From assembly GCA_030045175.1 (NCBI GenBank), contig JASIBM010000344.1:1-8194 (forward strand): a DNA stretch of 8,194 nt. The letters run 5' to 3'. This document shows, piece by piece, positions 1 to 6,590 of the stretch; the first letter of the stretch is position 1, and each line of letters opens with the position of its first letter. Source of the stretch: Streptosporangiaceae bacterium. GTDB taxonomy: Bacteria > Actinomycetota > Actinomycetes > Streptosporangiales > Streptosporangiaceae. A program made the position numbers and the translations under genes. A model generated the notes under the pieces. It did no database searches, was not told the DNA's origin, and saw nothing but the letters and a program-made list of their open reading frames with translations.

Positions 1-320
1 ACGGGATTGAGCGACGTCATCGGATCCTGGAAGATCATCGCGATCTCCGAGCCCCGTATCGTCTGTAGCTCCGCCTGGGGCAGCGACATCAGGTTGCGGC
101 CCTTGTAGAGCACGTCGCCCTCGAAGCGCGCGTTGGGGTCGATGATGAGCCGCATCACCGACATCATCGTCACGCTCTTGCCCGATCCCGACTCACCCAC
201 GATGCCGAGCGTCTCGCCCTCCGACACCGTGAAGGACACCCCGTCGACGGCCTGGACCAGCCCGTCCTCGGTGCGGAACGAGACCCTCAGGTCCCTTACC
301 TCAAGCAGCGGCTCGCTCAT
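1..320 (-). CDS. Oligopeptide/dipeptide ABC transporter ATP-binding protein, OppD/DppD type (N-terminal part, cut by window edge)
   Basis: This is the nucleotide-binding subunit that would hydrolyse ATP on the cytoplasmic face to drive peptide import through the OppB/OppC pair encoded just upstream. I translated the minus strand from ATG at 320; 106 codons are visible before the window ends. Seen directly: the start MSEPLLEVRDLRVSF, typical of the family, a Walker A motif GESGSGKS at residues 42-49, and the Q-loop segment FQDPMTSLNP at residues 97-106 with Gln98. The ABC signature, Walker B and the C-terminal OppD/OppF extension lie beyond the edge. The ATG overlaps the stop of the upstream permease (ATGA, 317-320), which fixes the start and implies translational coupling. 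The MTSLNP sequence after the Q-loop is characteristic of the Opp/Dpp/nickel family. OppD rather than OppF is inferred from the position directly after oppB. The substrate cannot be told from this subunit. Confidence 0.93.
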   Translation of the reverse strand, partial: MSEPLLEVRDLRVSFRTEDGLVQAVDGVSFTVSEGETLGIVGESGSGKSVTMMSVMRLIIDPNARFEGDVLYKGRNLMSLPQAELQTIRGSEIAMIFQDPMTSLNP

Positions 321-1291
321 TGCGACGGCCTCACTCGCGGGTCGAGCCAGGCGTAGGCGATGTCCACCAGCGTGTTGGCAAGCACGATGAAGAAGGCGCC
401 GTAGATGACCGTCGCCATGATCGTGGGGAGGTCGAGGTTGGTCAGCGACACGTAGGTGAGGTAGCCGACGCCGTGGATGCCGAACACCACCTCGGTCAGC
501 AGCGCCCCGCCGCCGACGAGCACCCCGAAGTCCAGCCCGAACAGGCTGACGAAGGTGATCATGGAAGTCCGCAGCGTGTGCCTGATCAGCACCCGCCGCT
601 CAGAAAGCCCCTTGGCCCTGGCCGTCCTGACGTAGTCCTCGTTGCCGATCTCGATCAAGTTGGCCCGCAGCACGCGGGCGTAGAACCCGATGTACAAGAT
701 GGACAGCGTGATCCAGGGGAAGACCAGGCCCTCGAACCACAGCACCGGGCTCTGCGAGAACGGCGTGTAGCCAAGCGGCGGAACCCAGCTGAACAGCGGG
801 GAGTTGTGCCACCTGCTCTGGGTGAACAGGTTCACGACCTCGCCGAGCCAGAAGACGGGCATGGAGATGCCGATCAGCGCCAAGATCATGAGCAGCGGGT
901 CGAGCAGCGTGCCCCGCAGCACCGCCGCAGCGACTCCCATCGCGATGGCCATCACCACCCAGATCACCGCGGCGCCGAACACCAGCGACAGGGTGGCAGG
1001 CGCCGCGGCCGTGATCTCGGGGATCACGAGCTCGCCCTGGTTGGAGTAGGACACCAGGTTCTGGGTGATGAAGATCCGCTTCATCATCATGCCGTACTGC
1101 ACGTAGACGGGCCGGTTCAGCCCGAACTGCGCGCGGATCTCCGCCAGGACGGCCGGGCTCGGGTCGCGCCCGGCGATCTGGCGCGCCGGGTCTATGCCCG
1201 GGGTCTTGAAGAAGATCACGAACACCAGCACCGTGATCGCGAACAGCACGAGCACCGTCCACAGCACCCTGCGCACGATGAACGTCAGCAT
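317..1291 (-). CDS. Peptide ABC transporter permease, OppB/DppB type
   Basis: Integral membrane subunit (324 aa) that with the OppC-type partner forms the import channel. The N-terminus MLTFIVRRVLWTVLVLF starts a first membrane helix (about residues 7-28), and the following external segment DPARQIAGRDPSPAVLAEIRA is the usual OppB loop, including the family pattern LGLN/FGLNRPVYVQY at about residues 56-66. Further hydrophobic stretches occur near 98-125, 130-155, 187-208, 243-268 and 290-315. The EAA coupling loop is at about residues 218-241 (EDYVRTARAKGLSERRVL), and the C-terminus ends in the family motif AYAWLDPRVR. The length is normal. A GGAGGG Shine-Dalgarno sequence lies just upstream of the ATG, within the end of oppC, and the two genes are 3 bp apart. 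Its stop overlaps the oppD start. The peptide substrate class is inferred from the family, not shown. Confidence 0.95.
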   Translation of the reverse strand: MLTFIVRRVLWTVLVLFAITVLVFVIFFKTPGIDPARQIAGRDPSPAVLAEIRAQFGLNRPVYVQYGMMMKRIFITQNLVSYSNQGELVIPEITAAAPATLSLVFGAAVIWVVMAIAMGVAAAVLRGTLLDPLLMILALIGISMPVFWLGEVVNLFTQSRWHNSPLFSWVPPLGYTPFSQSPVLWFEGLVFPWITLSILYIGFYARVLRANLIEIGNEDYVRTARAKGLSERRVLIRHTLRTSMITFVSLFGLDFGVLVGGGALLTEVVFGIHGVGYLTYVSLTNLDLPTIMATVIYGAFFIVLANTLVDIAYAWLDPRVRPSQ

Positions 1292-1294
1292 GCC

Positions 1295-2356
1295 TCAGCC
1301 CTCCACGCGCAGCTTCGCGCGCGGGTCGAGCGCGTCCCTGACGCCGTCGCCGAGCACGTTCAGGGCCAGCACGGTCAGCACGATCATGATGCCGGGCGCG
1401 ATCGCCACCCAGGGCCTGGTGTAGAGCAGGTCCTGGCCGTCGTTGATGATCGTGCCCCAGCTCGCGTTGGGCGGCTGGACGCCGATCGACAAGAACGACA
1501 GGGCCGACTCGGTGAGGATCGTCGTCGCGATCATCAGCGGGAACAGCACGATGACGACCGATATGACGTTGGGCAGCAGGTCAGAGAAGATCACCCGCAG
1601 GTCGGAAGCACCCTGCGCGATTGCCGCCTGGATGAACTCCTTCTCCACCACCGACAGCACGTGGCCGCGGACCGGCCGGTAGACGTAGGGCAGGTAGATG
1701 AACGCGATGATCAAGGTGGGCAGCCACAGGCTGCTCGCCACCAGGTGAATCGGGCCGATGGACAGCCCGTTGGGCGCGGTCAGCAGCTCGGTCGAGATCG
1801 AGATCGCCAGCAGGTAGACGGGGAACGCCCAGATCACGTCCATGATGCGGGACAGCACCGCGTCGACGAACCCGCCGAAGTACCCGGCGATCAGCGCGAC
1901 GATCATGGCGATCGCGCAGCAGATCGCCGCCGAGCCGATCCCGACCTCCAGCGAGCTCCGCCCGCCGTACAGCAGCCGGGCGGCGACGTCGCGGCCTAGG
2001 TCGTCGGCGCCGAGGAAGTAGTGGTGCACGTCCCAGGTGGGCCCGATCGGCGTCTCGCCCAGCTTCAGGATGCCGCCGCCCTGCTGCATGATCGGGACTT
2101 TCTTGCCGTCCACGATGGTGGTGCCGTCGAGGTTGGTGGTGAACGGGTTCGTGTGCGCGATGTCGTGGGCGTAGATGGGCGCGGCGAAGCTCATGCCGAT
2201 GATCAGCAGCAACAGCACCAGCGCCGCCATCGCGATCCGGTTGCGCCACAGCCGCCGCCACGCAAGCGCCCACGGGCTGCGCCCAGCGATCTGCTGGCCC
2301 TGCGGCCGAGGCGTCACATCGCGCGCCTCGGCCGCCTCACCGAAGGTGACCGCCAT
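1295..2356 (-). CDS. Peptide ABC transporter permease, OppC/DppC type
   Basis: Second channel-forming membrane subunit (353 aa). A cytoplasmic tail of about 40 residues leads to a first membrane helix at about 41-60. A periplasm-side loop of about 55 residues follows, then the OppC hallmark LGADDLGRDVAARLLYGGR at about residues 115-133. Hydrophobic segments occur near 137-162, 173-192, 208-227, 262-285 and 315-336. The EAA loop is at about 238-262 (EKEFIQAAIAQGASDLRVI, ending in LLPN), followed by TESALSFLSIGVQPPNASWG, a strong OppC/DppC signature. The start ATG is 6 bp after the stop of the binding-protein gene. I see no clear Shine-Dalgarno sequence in front of it, so initiation may depend on coupling to the upstream gene. 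The external loop (about residues 64-110, including IVDGKKVPIMQQGGG) is long but common in OppC proteins with an extended first loop. Confidence 0.95.
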   Translation of the reverse strand: MAVTFGEAAEARDVTPRPQGQQIAGRSPWALAWRRLWRNRIAMAALVLLLLIIGMSFAAPIYAHDIAHTNPFTTNLDGTTIVDGKKVPIMQQGGGILKLGETPIGPTWDVHHYFLGADDLGRDVAARLLYGGRSSLEVGIGSAAICCAIAMIVALIAGYFGGFVDAVLSRIMDVIWAFPVYLLAISISTELLTAPNGLSIGPIHLVASSLWLPTLIIAFIYLPYVYRPVRGHVLSVVEKEFIQAAIAQGASDLRVIFSDLLPNVISVVIVLFPLMIATTILTESALSFLSIGVQPPNASWGTIINDGQDLLYTRPWVAIAPGIMIVLTVLALNVLGDGVRDALDPRAKLRVEG

Positions 2357-2362
2357 GTGAGG

Positions 2363-4183
2363 CTACGACAGCCACTGCTGGTCGATCAGGATGTTCCACT
2401 GCGGGTTCCACTGGTAGCCGTGCACCCGCGAGGAGAGGAAGTCGATCTGCTTGGGGTTGAACATCGCGACCCACGGTGCCTCGTTGGTCATCTCGCGGTC
2501 GACCTTGGCCCACAGCGCGTTGGCCGCCGCCTGGTTCGTCTCGCCGAGCGTTCGCGCCTGGTTCATCTGCGCCTGGATCGCGGGGTTGCAGTACTCGGCG
2601 ATGTTCGGGCTCGCGTCGCTGTGCGGGTGGATGCTGCCGCATCCGAGCAGCACGTTCAGGAAGTCCGAAGCCGCCGGGTAGTCCTGGTACCAGGTGGACC
2701 AGGCGACCTGCCACTTGGTGATGTTGTTCGAGTTCTGCACGAACGGGTACTGGATGCCGTCGTTCAGCGACTGGATCGACGCCTTGTAGCCGATCGCGTC
2801 CAGGTCGGAGATCATCTGCTGGCCCGCGGCCTCGGAGAACGAGTCCGTGCCCGTGTTCACGACCACCTTGTCGCCCAGCGTGCCCGACGCCTTCACCAGC
2901 GCCCTGGCCTTGGCCAGGTCCGGGCCGACCCACTTGGTCGTGCCTGTTCCCGAGGTGTAGGGGCAGTACGGCTGGTAGCCGGGGAAGTTGGGCGGCAAGA
3001 TCTCGCAGGTGGGAACGGCCAGCGACGGGCCGCCGCCGATCTTGACGTACGCGGAGCGGTTGGCCGCGTAGTTGATCGCCTGCCTGGCCTTGAGGTTGTC
3101 GAACGGCGCGGTCTTGGTGTTCAGCGCCCAGTACTGGACCGCGGTCAGCGGGTTCACGTGCACCCGGCTCGCGTACTGCGGCGAGTTCAGCTCGGGCAGC
3201 CGGTCGGCCGGGATCGTGTCGCCGTCGAAGACCTCGTCGGCCTGGTTGTTCTCGACCTCGGTGACCTCGTCGGAGATGGTCAGGCCGTACTTCTCGATGA
3301 TCTTGTTCGGGTAGCCCTTCGGCTGCGCCAGCTTGTTCCACACGTGGAAGTACGGGTTCCTGACCAGCACTGCCTCGCTGTTGGGGTTGTACGACTGCCA
3401 CATGTAAGGCCCGGTACCGGGCGGCACGGTGTTGCCGGTCAGGTGGAACGAGGTGTTGCCTGGCACCACGTAGGCGAACGGCAACGCCAGCTTGTCGAGA
3501 AACTCCGGATCGGCCGCGGTCAGGTGGAACGTCAGCGTGTAGTTGCTGTTGTTGGCGACGACGCCCTGGCTGAGGTTGCAGCCGTCCTTGACGCCGTCGA
3601 CCAGGCACTTGGCGCCGCCCACGATCCCCGCGTAGAAACCGGGGTTGCCGCCTGGCACGGTGAACTGGCGCTCGAACGTGCGCAGGAAGTCGCTCGGCTT
3701 CATTACCTGGCCGTTGGAGAACCTGATGCCGGTCCTGACGTGGAAGACGTACGTCTTGCCGCCGTCGGTCGGCGTCGGGATGGACGTCGCCAGGTCGGGG
3801 ACCAGCGTGGTGCCTGCTATCCCACCCACGCGCTTGAACTGCACGAGGCCGTCATGGGTGTCGATCAGTAGCTGCCATTCTTCCTGCGTGTAGTTCTGCG
3901 CGGGATCGGCCGTGCCGAAGTTCGTGTTGGCCAAGATCACGTACGTGCCGCCGTAGTGCGGCTTGGTGTTCTGGTTCGCCGAGCTTGACCCGCTGCTCGA
4001 CGACCCGCAGCCTGCCACGGTGAGCGCGAGGGCGGTCAGGGTGGCGACGCCGAGGACCCGGATCCTGCCGCGGCGGGACGGGTGCGAGGCAAGGCGCCTT
4101 GGGCGGAGGGGTCTGGGGGGTCGCCCCCCGGGACCGGCGCCGCGTGTGTCGGATATAGCCGAAGTAACCGGGATAGGCATCAT
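2363..4183 (-). CDS. Peptide ABC transporter substrate-binding lipoprotein, SBP_bac_5 family
   Basis: Extracellular, lipid-anchored solute receptor (606 aa) for the adjacent permeases. Residues 43-58 form a hydrophobic signal core ending in the lipobox TVAGC, with Cys59 as the predicted lipidation site. A Ser/Gly-rich linker (60-73) then leads into the binding domain from about residue 77. Family features seen: TADPAQN near 91-97, FHVRTGIRFSNG at 147-158, PPGTGPY at 254-260 and FDNLKARQAINYAANR at 361-376. The start is supported by AGGAGG seven bases upstream of ATG 4183; the next codon is also ATG. No other ATG, GTG or TTG lies in frame before the hydrophobic core. The n-region is therefore about 42 residues of mostly Arg, Pro and Ser, longer than usual, and part of it is encoded by a G/C hairpin. 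SRRGRIR just before the core is a weak match to a twin-arginine motif. The ligand is unknown; peptides are the family default. Confidence 0.93.
   Translation of the reverse strand: MMPIPVTSAISDTRGAGPGGRPPRPLRPRRLASHPSRRGRIRVLGVATLTALALTVAGCGSSSSGSSSANQNTKPHYGGTYVILANTNFGTADPAQNYTQEEWQLLIDTHDGLVQFKRVGGIAGTTLVPDLATSIPTPTDGGKTYVFHVRTGIRFSNGQVMKPSDFLRTFERQFTVPGGNPGFYAGIVGGAKCLVDGVKDGCNLSQGVVANNSNYTLTFHLTAADPEFLDKLALPFAYVVPGNTSFHLTGNTVPPGTGPYMWQSYNPNSEAVLVRNPYFHVWNKLAQPKGYPNKIIEKYGLTISDEVTEVENNQADEVFDGDTIPADRLPELNSPQYASRVHVNPLTAVQYWALNTKTAPFDNLKARQAINYAANRSAYVKIGGGPSLAVPTCEILPPNFPGYQPYCPYTSGTGTTKWVGPDLAKARALVKASGTLGDKVVVNTGTDSFSEAAGQQMISDLDAIGYKASIQSLNDGIQYPFVQNSNNITKWQVAWSTWYQDYPAASDFLNVLLGCGSIHPHSDASPNIAEYCNPAIQAQMNQARTLGETNQAAANALWAKVDREMTNEAPWVAMFNPKQIDFLSSRVHGYQWNPQWNILIDQQWLS
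4110..4135. repeat. Strong G/C inverted repeat (hairpin) inside the lipoprotein signal-peptide coding region
   Basis: On the plus strand GGTC (4110-4113) and six G (4115-4120) face six C (4124-4129) and GACC (4132-4135), with loop TCG and a small internal mismatch at 4114 and 4130-4131. This gives about ten G/C-dominated base pairs. It encodes residues 17-25 of the binding protein (GPGGRPPRP). It resembles the G-run/C-run palindromes that I recall as frequent between genes in actinomycetes, but here it lies within a coding region, about 50 bases after the start codon. There is no U-run after it on either strand, so it does not look like a standard intrinsic terminator. Its role is unknown. 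Confidence 0.6.
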
Positions 4184-4190
4184 CTGACGA

Positions 4191-4197
4191 CCTCCTC
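4191..4197 (-). promoter_or_regulatory. Shine-Dalgarno site of the substrate-binding protein gene
   Basis: The minus strand reads GAGGAGG followed by TCGTCAG and then ATGATG. This near-perfect ribosome binding site decides the start at 4183 (or the second ATG at 4180), and therefore shows that the long Arg/Pro-rich leader is probably translated. Confidence 0.75.
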
Positions 4198-4203
4198 ACG
4201 GCA

Positions 4204-4233
4204 GTTATACATCGGCAGGCGCTGGCCCGGTAA
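4204..4233 (-). promoter_or_regulatory. Putative promoter of the peptide-transporter operon
   Basis: On the minus strand a -10-like TATAAC (4204-4209, preceded by TG) follows a weak -35-like TTACCG (4228-4233) after an 18-base spacer. TATAAC stands out because it is AT-rich in a GC-rich gap. A start about seven bases downstream would leave only about 14 bases of leader, just enough to include the AGGAGG. A second TTACC lies at 4243-4247. The -35 match is poor, so this is a suggestion only. Confidence 0.3.
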
Positions 4234-4287
4234 GCCGAAGCAGGTAACTCTTTGGGTGCGGATGATCTGCGTTTTCGCAACCGGCCG

Positions 4288-5595
4288 CTACCGGCGCGGC
4301 TCGCGTACCTCGGTGAACCTGACGACCATTCGCTCAGGTCCGCGCAGGTTGACGTTCGGCTTGTAGGCCAGGGTCGCCTCGTCCAGCCTGGGCGCCACGA
4401 CCTGGGACGCGATCGCGCGCAGCGCGATGGTCGCCTCGAGGCGGGCCAGCGGAGCGCCGAGGCAGAAGTGCGGTCCGGCGGCGAACGCGAGGTGCTCCCT
4501 GGCATCCCTGGCGATGTCGAAGGCGTCCGGGCGGGCGAAGACGGCCGGATCCCGGCCCGTCGCCGCGAGCAGCAGGAGCAGCACGGCGCCGTCGGGCACG
4601 TCGATCCCTTCGAGGGTAATGCCGCGCCGGGCAACCCGCGCGGTGAGCTGGACCGGCGGGTCGTAGCGCAGGGTTTCCTCCACCGCGGCCGCCGCGAGGT
4701 CAGGCGCCGCGGCGAGCGCCGCTAGCTGGCCAGGGTGGCGCAGCAATGCGAGCATGGCGTTGGAGATCAGGCCCACGGTGGTCTCGTGACCGGCCACAAG
4801 CAGCAGCACGCAGGTGGCGATGAGCTCGTCTTGCGTCAGCCGCTCGCCCGCGTCCTCGGCCTTGATCAGCTTGGTCAGCAGGTCGTCGGCGGGGCTGGAC
4901 CTTCGCGCCTCGATCAGCTCGGCGAAGTACTCGGCGAACTCGGCCCTGGCCCGCTCGGCCTGTGCCACGATCTCGGCCGAGTCCGCGGCGACGAAGTTCG
5001 GCTGCACGGACTGGGCGAGCCTGGCCGACCAGCGCGCGAACCTGGCGTGGTCGGGCGGTGGCACCCCGAGCAGCTCGGAGATGATCCGCACGGGAAGCGG
5101 GTAGGCGAGCTCGCTGACCAGCTCGATCTGCCCGCGCTGCCGCGCCTGCGCGAGCAGCTCCTCGGTGACCTGCCTGATCCGGGGCGCCAGCGTCGCCACC
5201 ACCTTGGGGGTGAACGCCTTGGCCACCAGCCCGCGCAGCCTGGTGTGGTCGGGCGGGTCGAGCGAGAGGAACGACTTGGCCCGGTCCCGAGGGGGTCGCG
5301 TGGCCGGCGCGAGCAGGGATGAGTCCCTCGCGCTGCTCGCGCGCGGGTCGCGCAGGATCCGCGAGCAGTCCTGGTAACGCCCGAAGACGATGAGCGCGCC
5401 GTCGAGCCCGGCAAACGGCGTGGCCTCGCGCAGCCGCGCGAGCAGCGGGTACGGGTCAGCGATCACACCGGGCTCGGCCAGCCGGGCCAGCCCGGCGAGC
5501 CTGTGCTGGTCCCGCTCGCCTACGGTGCCCGGTGGCTCGCGGCCGCGCCCGTCCTTGAGTGCCCGCTCGTCCCCGAGCGTCGCGTCCGGGCTCAA
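4288..5595 (-). CDS. Cytochrome P450 (bacterial class I-like)
   Basis: Haem-thiolate monooxygenase of 435 aa with the start chosen here. Motifs seen: C-helix DPPDHTRLRGLVAKAFTP (about residues 113-130), I-helix AGHETT (268-273), K-helix ETLR (307-310), and the haem-binding loop FAAGPHFCLG (371-380) with Cys378 as the axial ligand. All key residues are present. Two positions depart from the commonest form: the second loop residue is Ala rather than Gly, and the usual ANRDP segment reads ATGRDP. There is no membrane anchor, as expected of a soluble bacterial enzyme that takes electrons from a ferredoxin and reductase; neither is encoded here. I chose TTG at 5595 because it overlaps the upstream stop (TTGA), has GGAGG nine bases upstream, and gives a normal family length. 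The reading frame is open further upstream to 5844, but that stretch is Arg-rich shadow of the neighbouring gene. The substrate cannot be inferred. Confidence 0.93.
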   Translation of the reverse strand: MSPDATLGDERALKDGRGREPPGTVGERDQHRLAGLARLAEPGVIADPYPLLARLREATPFAGLDGALIVFGRYQDCSRILRDPRASSARDSSLLAPATRPPRDRAKSFLSLDPPDHTRLRGLVAKAFTPKVVATLAPRIRQVTEELLAQARQRGQIELVSELAYPLPVRIISELLGVPPPDHARFARWSARLAQSVQPNFVAADSAEIVAQAERARAEFAEYFAELIEARRSSPADDLLTKLIKAEDAGERLTQDELIATCVLLLVAGHETTVGLISNAMLALLRHPGQLAALAAAPDLAAAAVEETLRYDPPVQLTARVARRGITLEGIDVPDGAVLLLLLAATGRDPAVFARPDAFDIARDAREHLAFAAGPHFCLGAPLARLEATIALRAIASQVVAPRLDEATLAYKPNVNLRGPERMVVRFTEVREPRR

Positions 5596-6449
5596 CCGTG
5601 CTCGCCTCCGGCTCCTGGCACCCCGATGGGGTTGGGGAAGGGCAGCTCGGCCGCGCAGGCGATCGCGATCGGTGCCAGCGTGGCCGCGAGCTCGCCGGCG
5701 AGTTCCTGGTCGCGCCACGGCCGCGCTGCGGCCGCGTCGGTGGCATCCTCGATCGCGGCCCGCAGCTCGCTGCCCTGGCGCGTCGCCGTGCCGTCGGCGC
5801 CGATCAGGCCGCGATCGGCCAGCCTGGCAGCGGCGGCGTCCCACTGCTCGTCGGTCCAGCCGCGCAGCGGCTGCACCTGCGCGCGTGAGGAGTCGGCAGC
5901 CGACCGCAGCACCAGCGCCTCGCAGCCGTCCACGTCCGCGGCGAGCAAGGCGGCGAAATGCCCGTCGCCGCGGTGCTCGCGCAGCAAGGTGGCGGCCTGC
6001 CAGAGCCTGTCGATCGGCTCGTCAGCGAGGGGCAGCGCCGCGTTGGCCGCGGCGAGCACCCGGCCGGCGCAGTCCAGGCCCGTCGTCGCCGTCGCCAGCA
6101 TGTCGGCGGCCACGCGAACCGATCCGTCGAGCCCGCCGAGCAGCCGCCGCAGCGCGGCAACTGCGCCCTGCGACCGGACCGTGAGCGCCTGCTCAGGGGT
6201 GATCAGGTCCCAGACCGCCGGCAACGCCCTCGCCACCATCGATGGGGCGAAGTTATAGAACGAGGCCGTGACCGGGGCCGCCGCTACCCTGCCGAGCGGC
6301 GCGGAGCGGCCAGCGAAGTAGCCGCGCCAGAAGCCGCGCAGGCCGGCCTGCTCGAATGCGGACCGGGCCTCGGCGGCGAAGTAGGTCACCGCGTGCACCG
6401 GCTCGAACAGGGTCCACATCCGCCTGGCCGTGCCGTGACCGCCCGCCAT
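5592..6449 (-). CDS. SCO6745-family protein (uncharacterised actinobacterial family)
   Basis: A predicted 285-aa soluble protein that I recognise as belonging to the actinobacterial family named after Streptomyces coelicolor SCO6745. Characteristic stretches are RRMWTLFEPVHAVTYFAAEA (residues 9-28), GLRGFWRGYFAGRSAPLG (36-53), FAPSMVARALPAVW (67-80) and LREHRGDGHFAALLAADVDG (156-175). The part at about 197-238 (GWTDEQWDAAAARLADRGLI and onwards) looks like a MarR-like winged helix, yet the family is not an established DNA-binding regulator. No biochemical role is known to me. The start ATG 6449 is preceded by GGGAAGG; the frame remains open upstream to 6560, but that would add a 37-residue Arg-rich tail unlike the family. 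It probably forms an operon with the overlapping P450 gene, so it may act on the same pathway, which is inference. It diverges from sufR. Confidence 0.85.
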   Translation of the reverse strand: MAGGHGTARRMWTLFEPVHAVTYFAAEARSAFEQAGLRGFWRGYFAGRSAPLGRVAAAPVTASFYNFAPSMVARALPAVWDLITPEQALTVRSQGAVAALRRLLGGLDGSVRVAADMLATATTGLDCAGRVLAAANAALPLADEPIDRLWQAATLLREHRGDGHFAALLAADVDGCEALVLRSAADSSRAQVQPLRGWTDEQWDAAAARLADRGLIGADGTATRQGSELRAAIEDATDAAAARPWRDQELAGELAATLAPIAIACAAELPFPNPIGVPGAGGEHG

Positions 6450-6587
6450 CCTGCCTGCCTTCCCGCTCGCCTCCGGTTCGCCTGGTATGACCCTAAGCGC
6501 AACTCGTGGTCGCCGGTAGGGTGCATGAGGCCGCTGACCCGGGGAGCCAGTTTGCGGCACGGGAACGATTTACGGCACAATGATGTT
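6450..6587. promoter_or_regulatory. Divergent intergenic region between the SCO6745-family/P450 unit and the suf operon
   Basis: This 138-bp region must hold promoters for both directions. On the plus strand TTGCGG (6552-6557) and CACAAT (6576-6581), 18 bases apart, form a plausible -35/-10 pair for sufR. On the minus strand TAGGGT (6490-6495) fits the actinobacterial -10 pattern and would start transcription about 34 bases before the SCO6745-family ATG, but no good -35 is visible. CGGCAC is repeated directly at 6555-6560 and 6573-6578, flanking the sufR promoter spacer. Confidence 0.4.
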
Positions 6588-6590
6588 GTG
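6576..6590 (+). promoter_or_regulatory. Perfect inverted repeat, candidate SufR operator over the -10 box and start codon
   Basis: CACAATGATGTTGTG is a perfect inverted repeat with 5-bp arms (6576-6580 and 6586-6590) and a 5-base spacer. Its left arm coincides with the likely -10 CACAAT, and its right arm ends on the GTG start codon of sufR. A repressor bound here would block initiation, which suits autoregulation by SufR. Cyanobacterial SufR is known to bind an inverted repeat of the CAAC-N6-GTTG kind; the present arms are similar in style but not identical. The assignment is inferred from position and symmetry. Confidence 0.45.

Larger units (their letters stand above)
4184..4287. other. 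Intergenic region between the P450 gene and the peptide-transporter operon
   Basis: This 104-bp gap lies between two genes on the same (minus) strand. It holds the candidate promoter and ribosome binding site of the lipoprotein gene. Downstream of the P450 stop there is only a tiny GCG-AAAA-CGC hairpin and no run of T, so I see no convincing terminator. Read-through from the P450 unit into the transporter operon is therefore possible. The octamer CTTCGGCT occurs in the gap and again early in the lipoprotein coding region. Confidence 0.5.

Noticed and set aside
320..1999. Long plus-strand open frame (559 aa) across the permease genes
   Set aside because: Its composition (many Arg, His, Gln, Asp, no recognisable domain) is that of an antisense shadow of the GC-rich oppB and oppC genes, whose motifs on the minus strand are unmistakable.
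2021..3871. Plus-strand open frame of 616 aa opposite the substrate-binding protein
   Set aside because: It is a shadow of the SBP_bac_5 gene; no ribosome binding site or domain, and the product is Val/Arg/Asp-rich low-complexity.
4110..4135. G/C hairpin as an intrinsic terminator
   Set aside because: It has no following T-run on either strand and lies inside the start of a gene that must be transcribed through it.
4268..4290. Small hairpin GCG-AAAA-CGC after the P450 stop as a terminator
   Set aside because: The stem has only about three to four pairs and no T-run, too weak to call.
5596..5844. Upstream extension of the P450 reading frame to an ATG at 5844
   Set aside because: The extra 83 residues are Arg-rich, lie wholly within the SCO6745-family gene in another frame, and would make the enzyme longer than usual; TTG 5595 with GGAGG and TTGA overlap fits better.
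6450..6560. Upstream extension of the SCO6745-family gene to an ATG at 6560
   Set aside because: The added 37 residues are unlike the family and would cover most of the divergent promoter region; ATG 6449 has a usable ribosome binding site.
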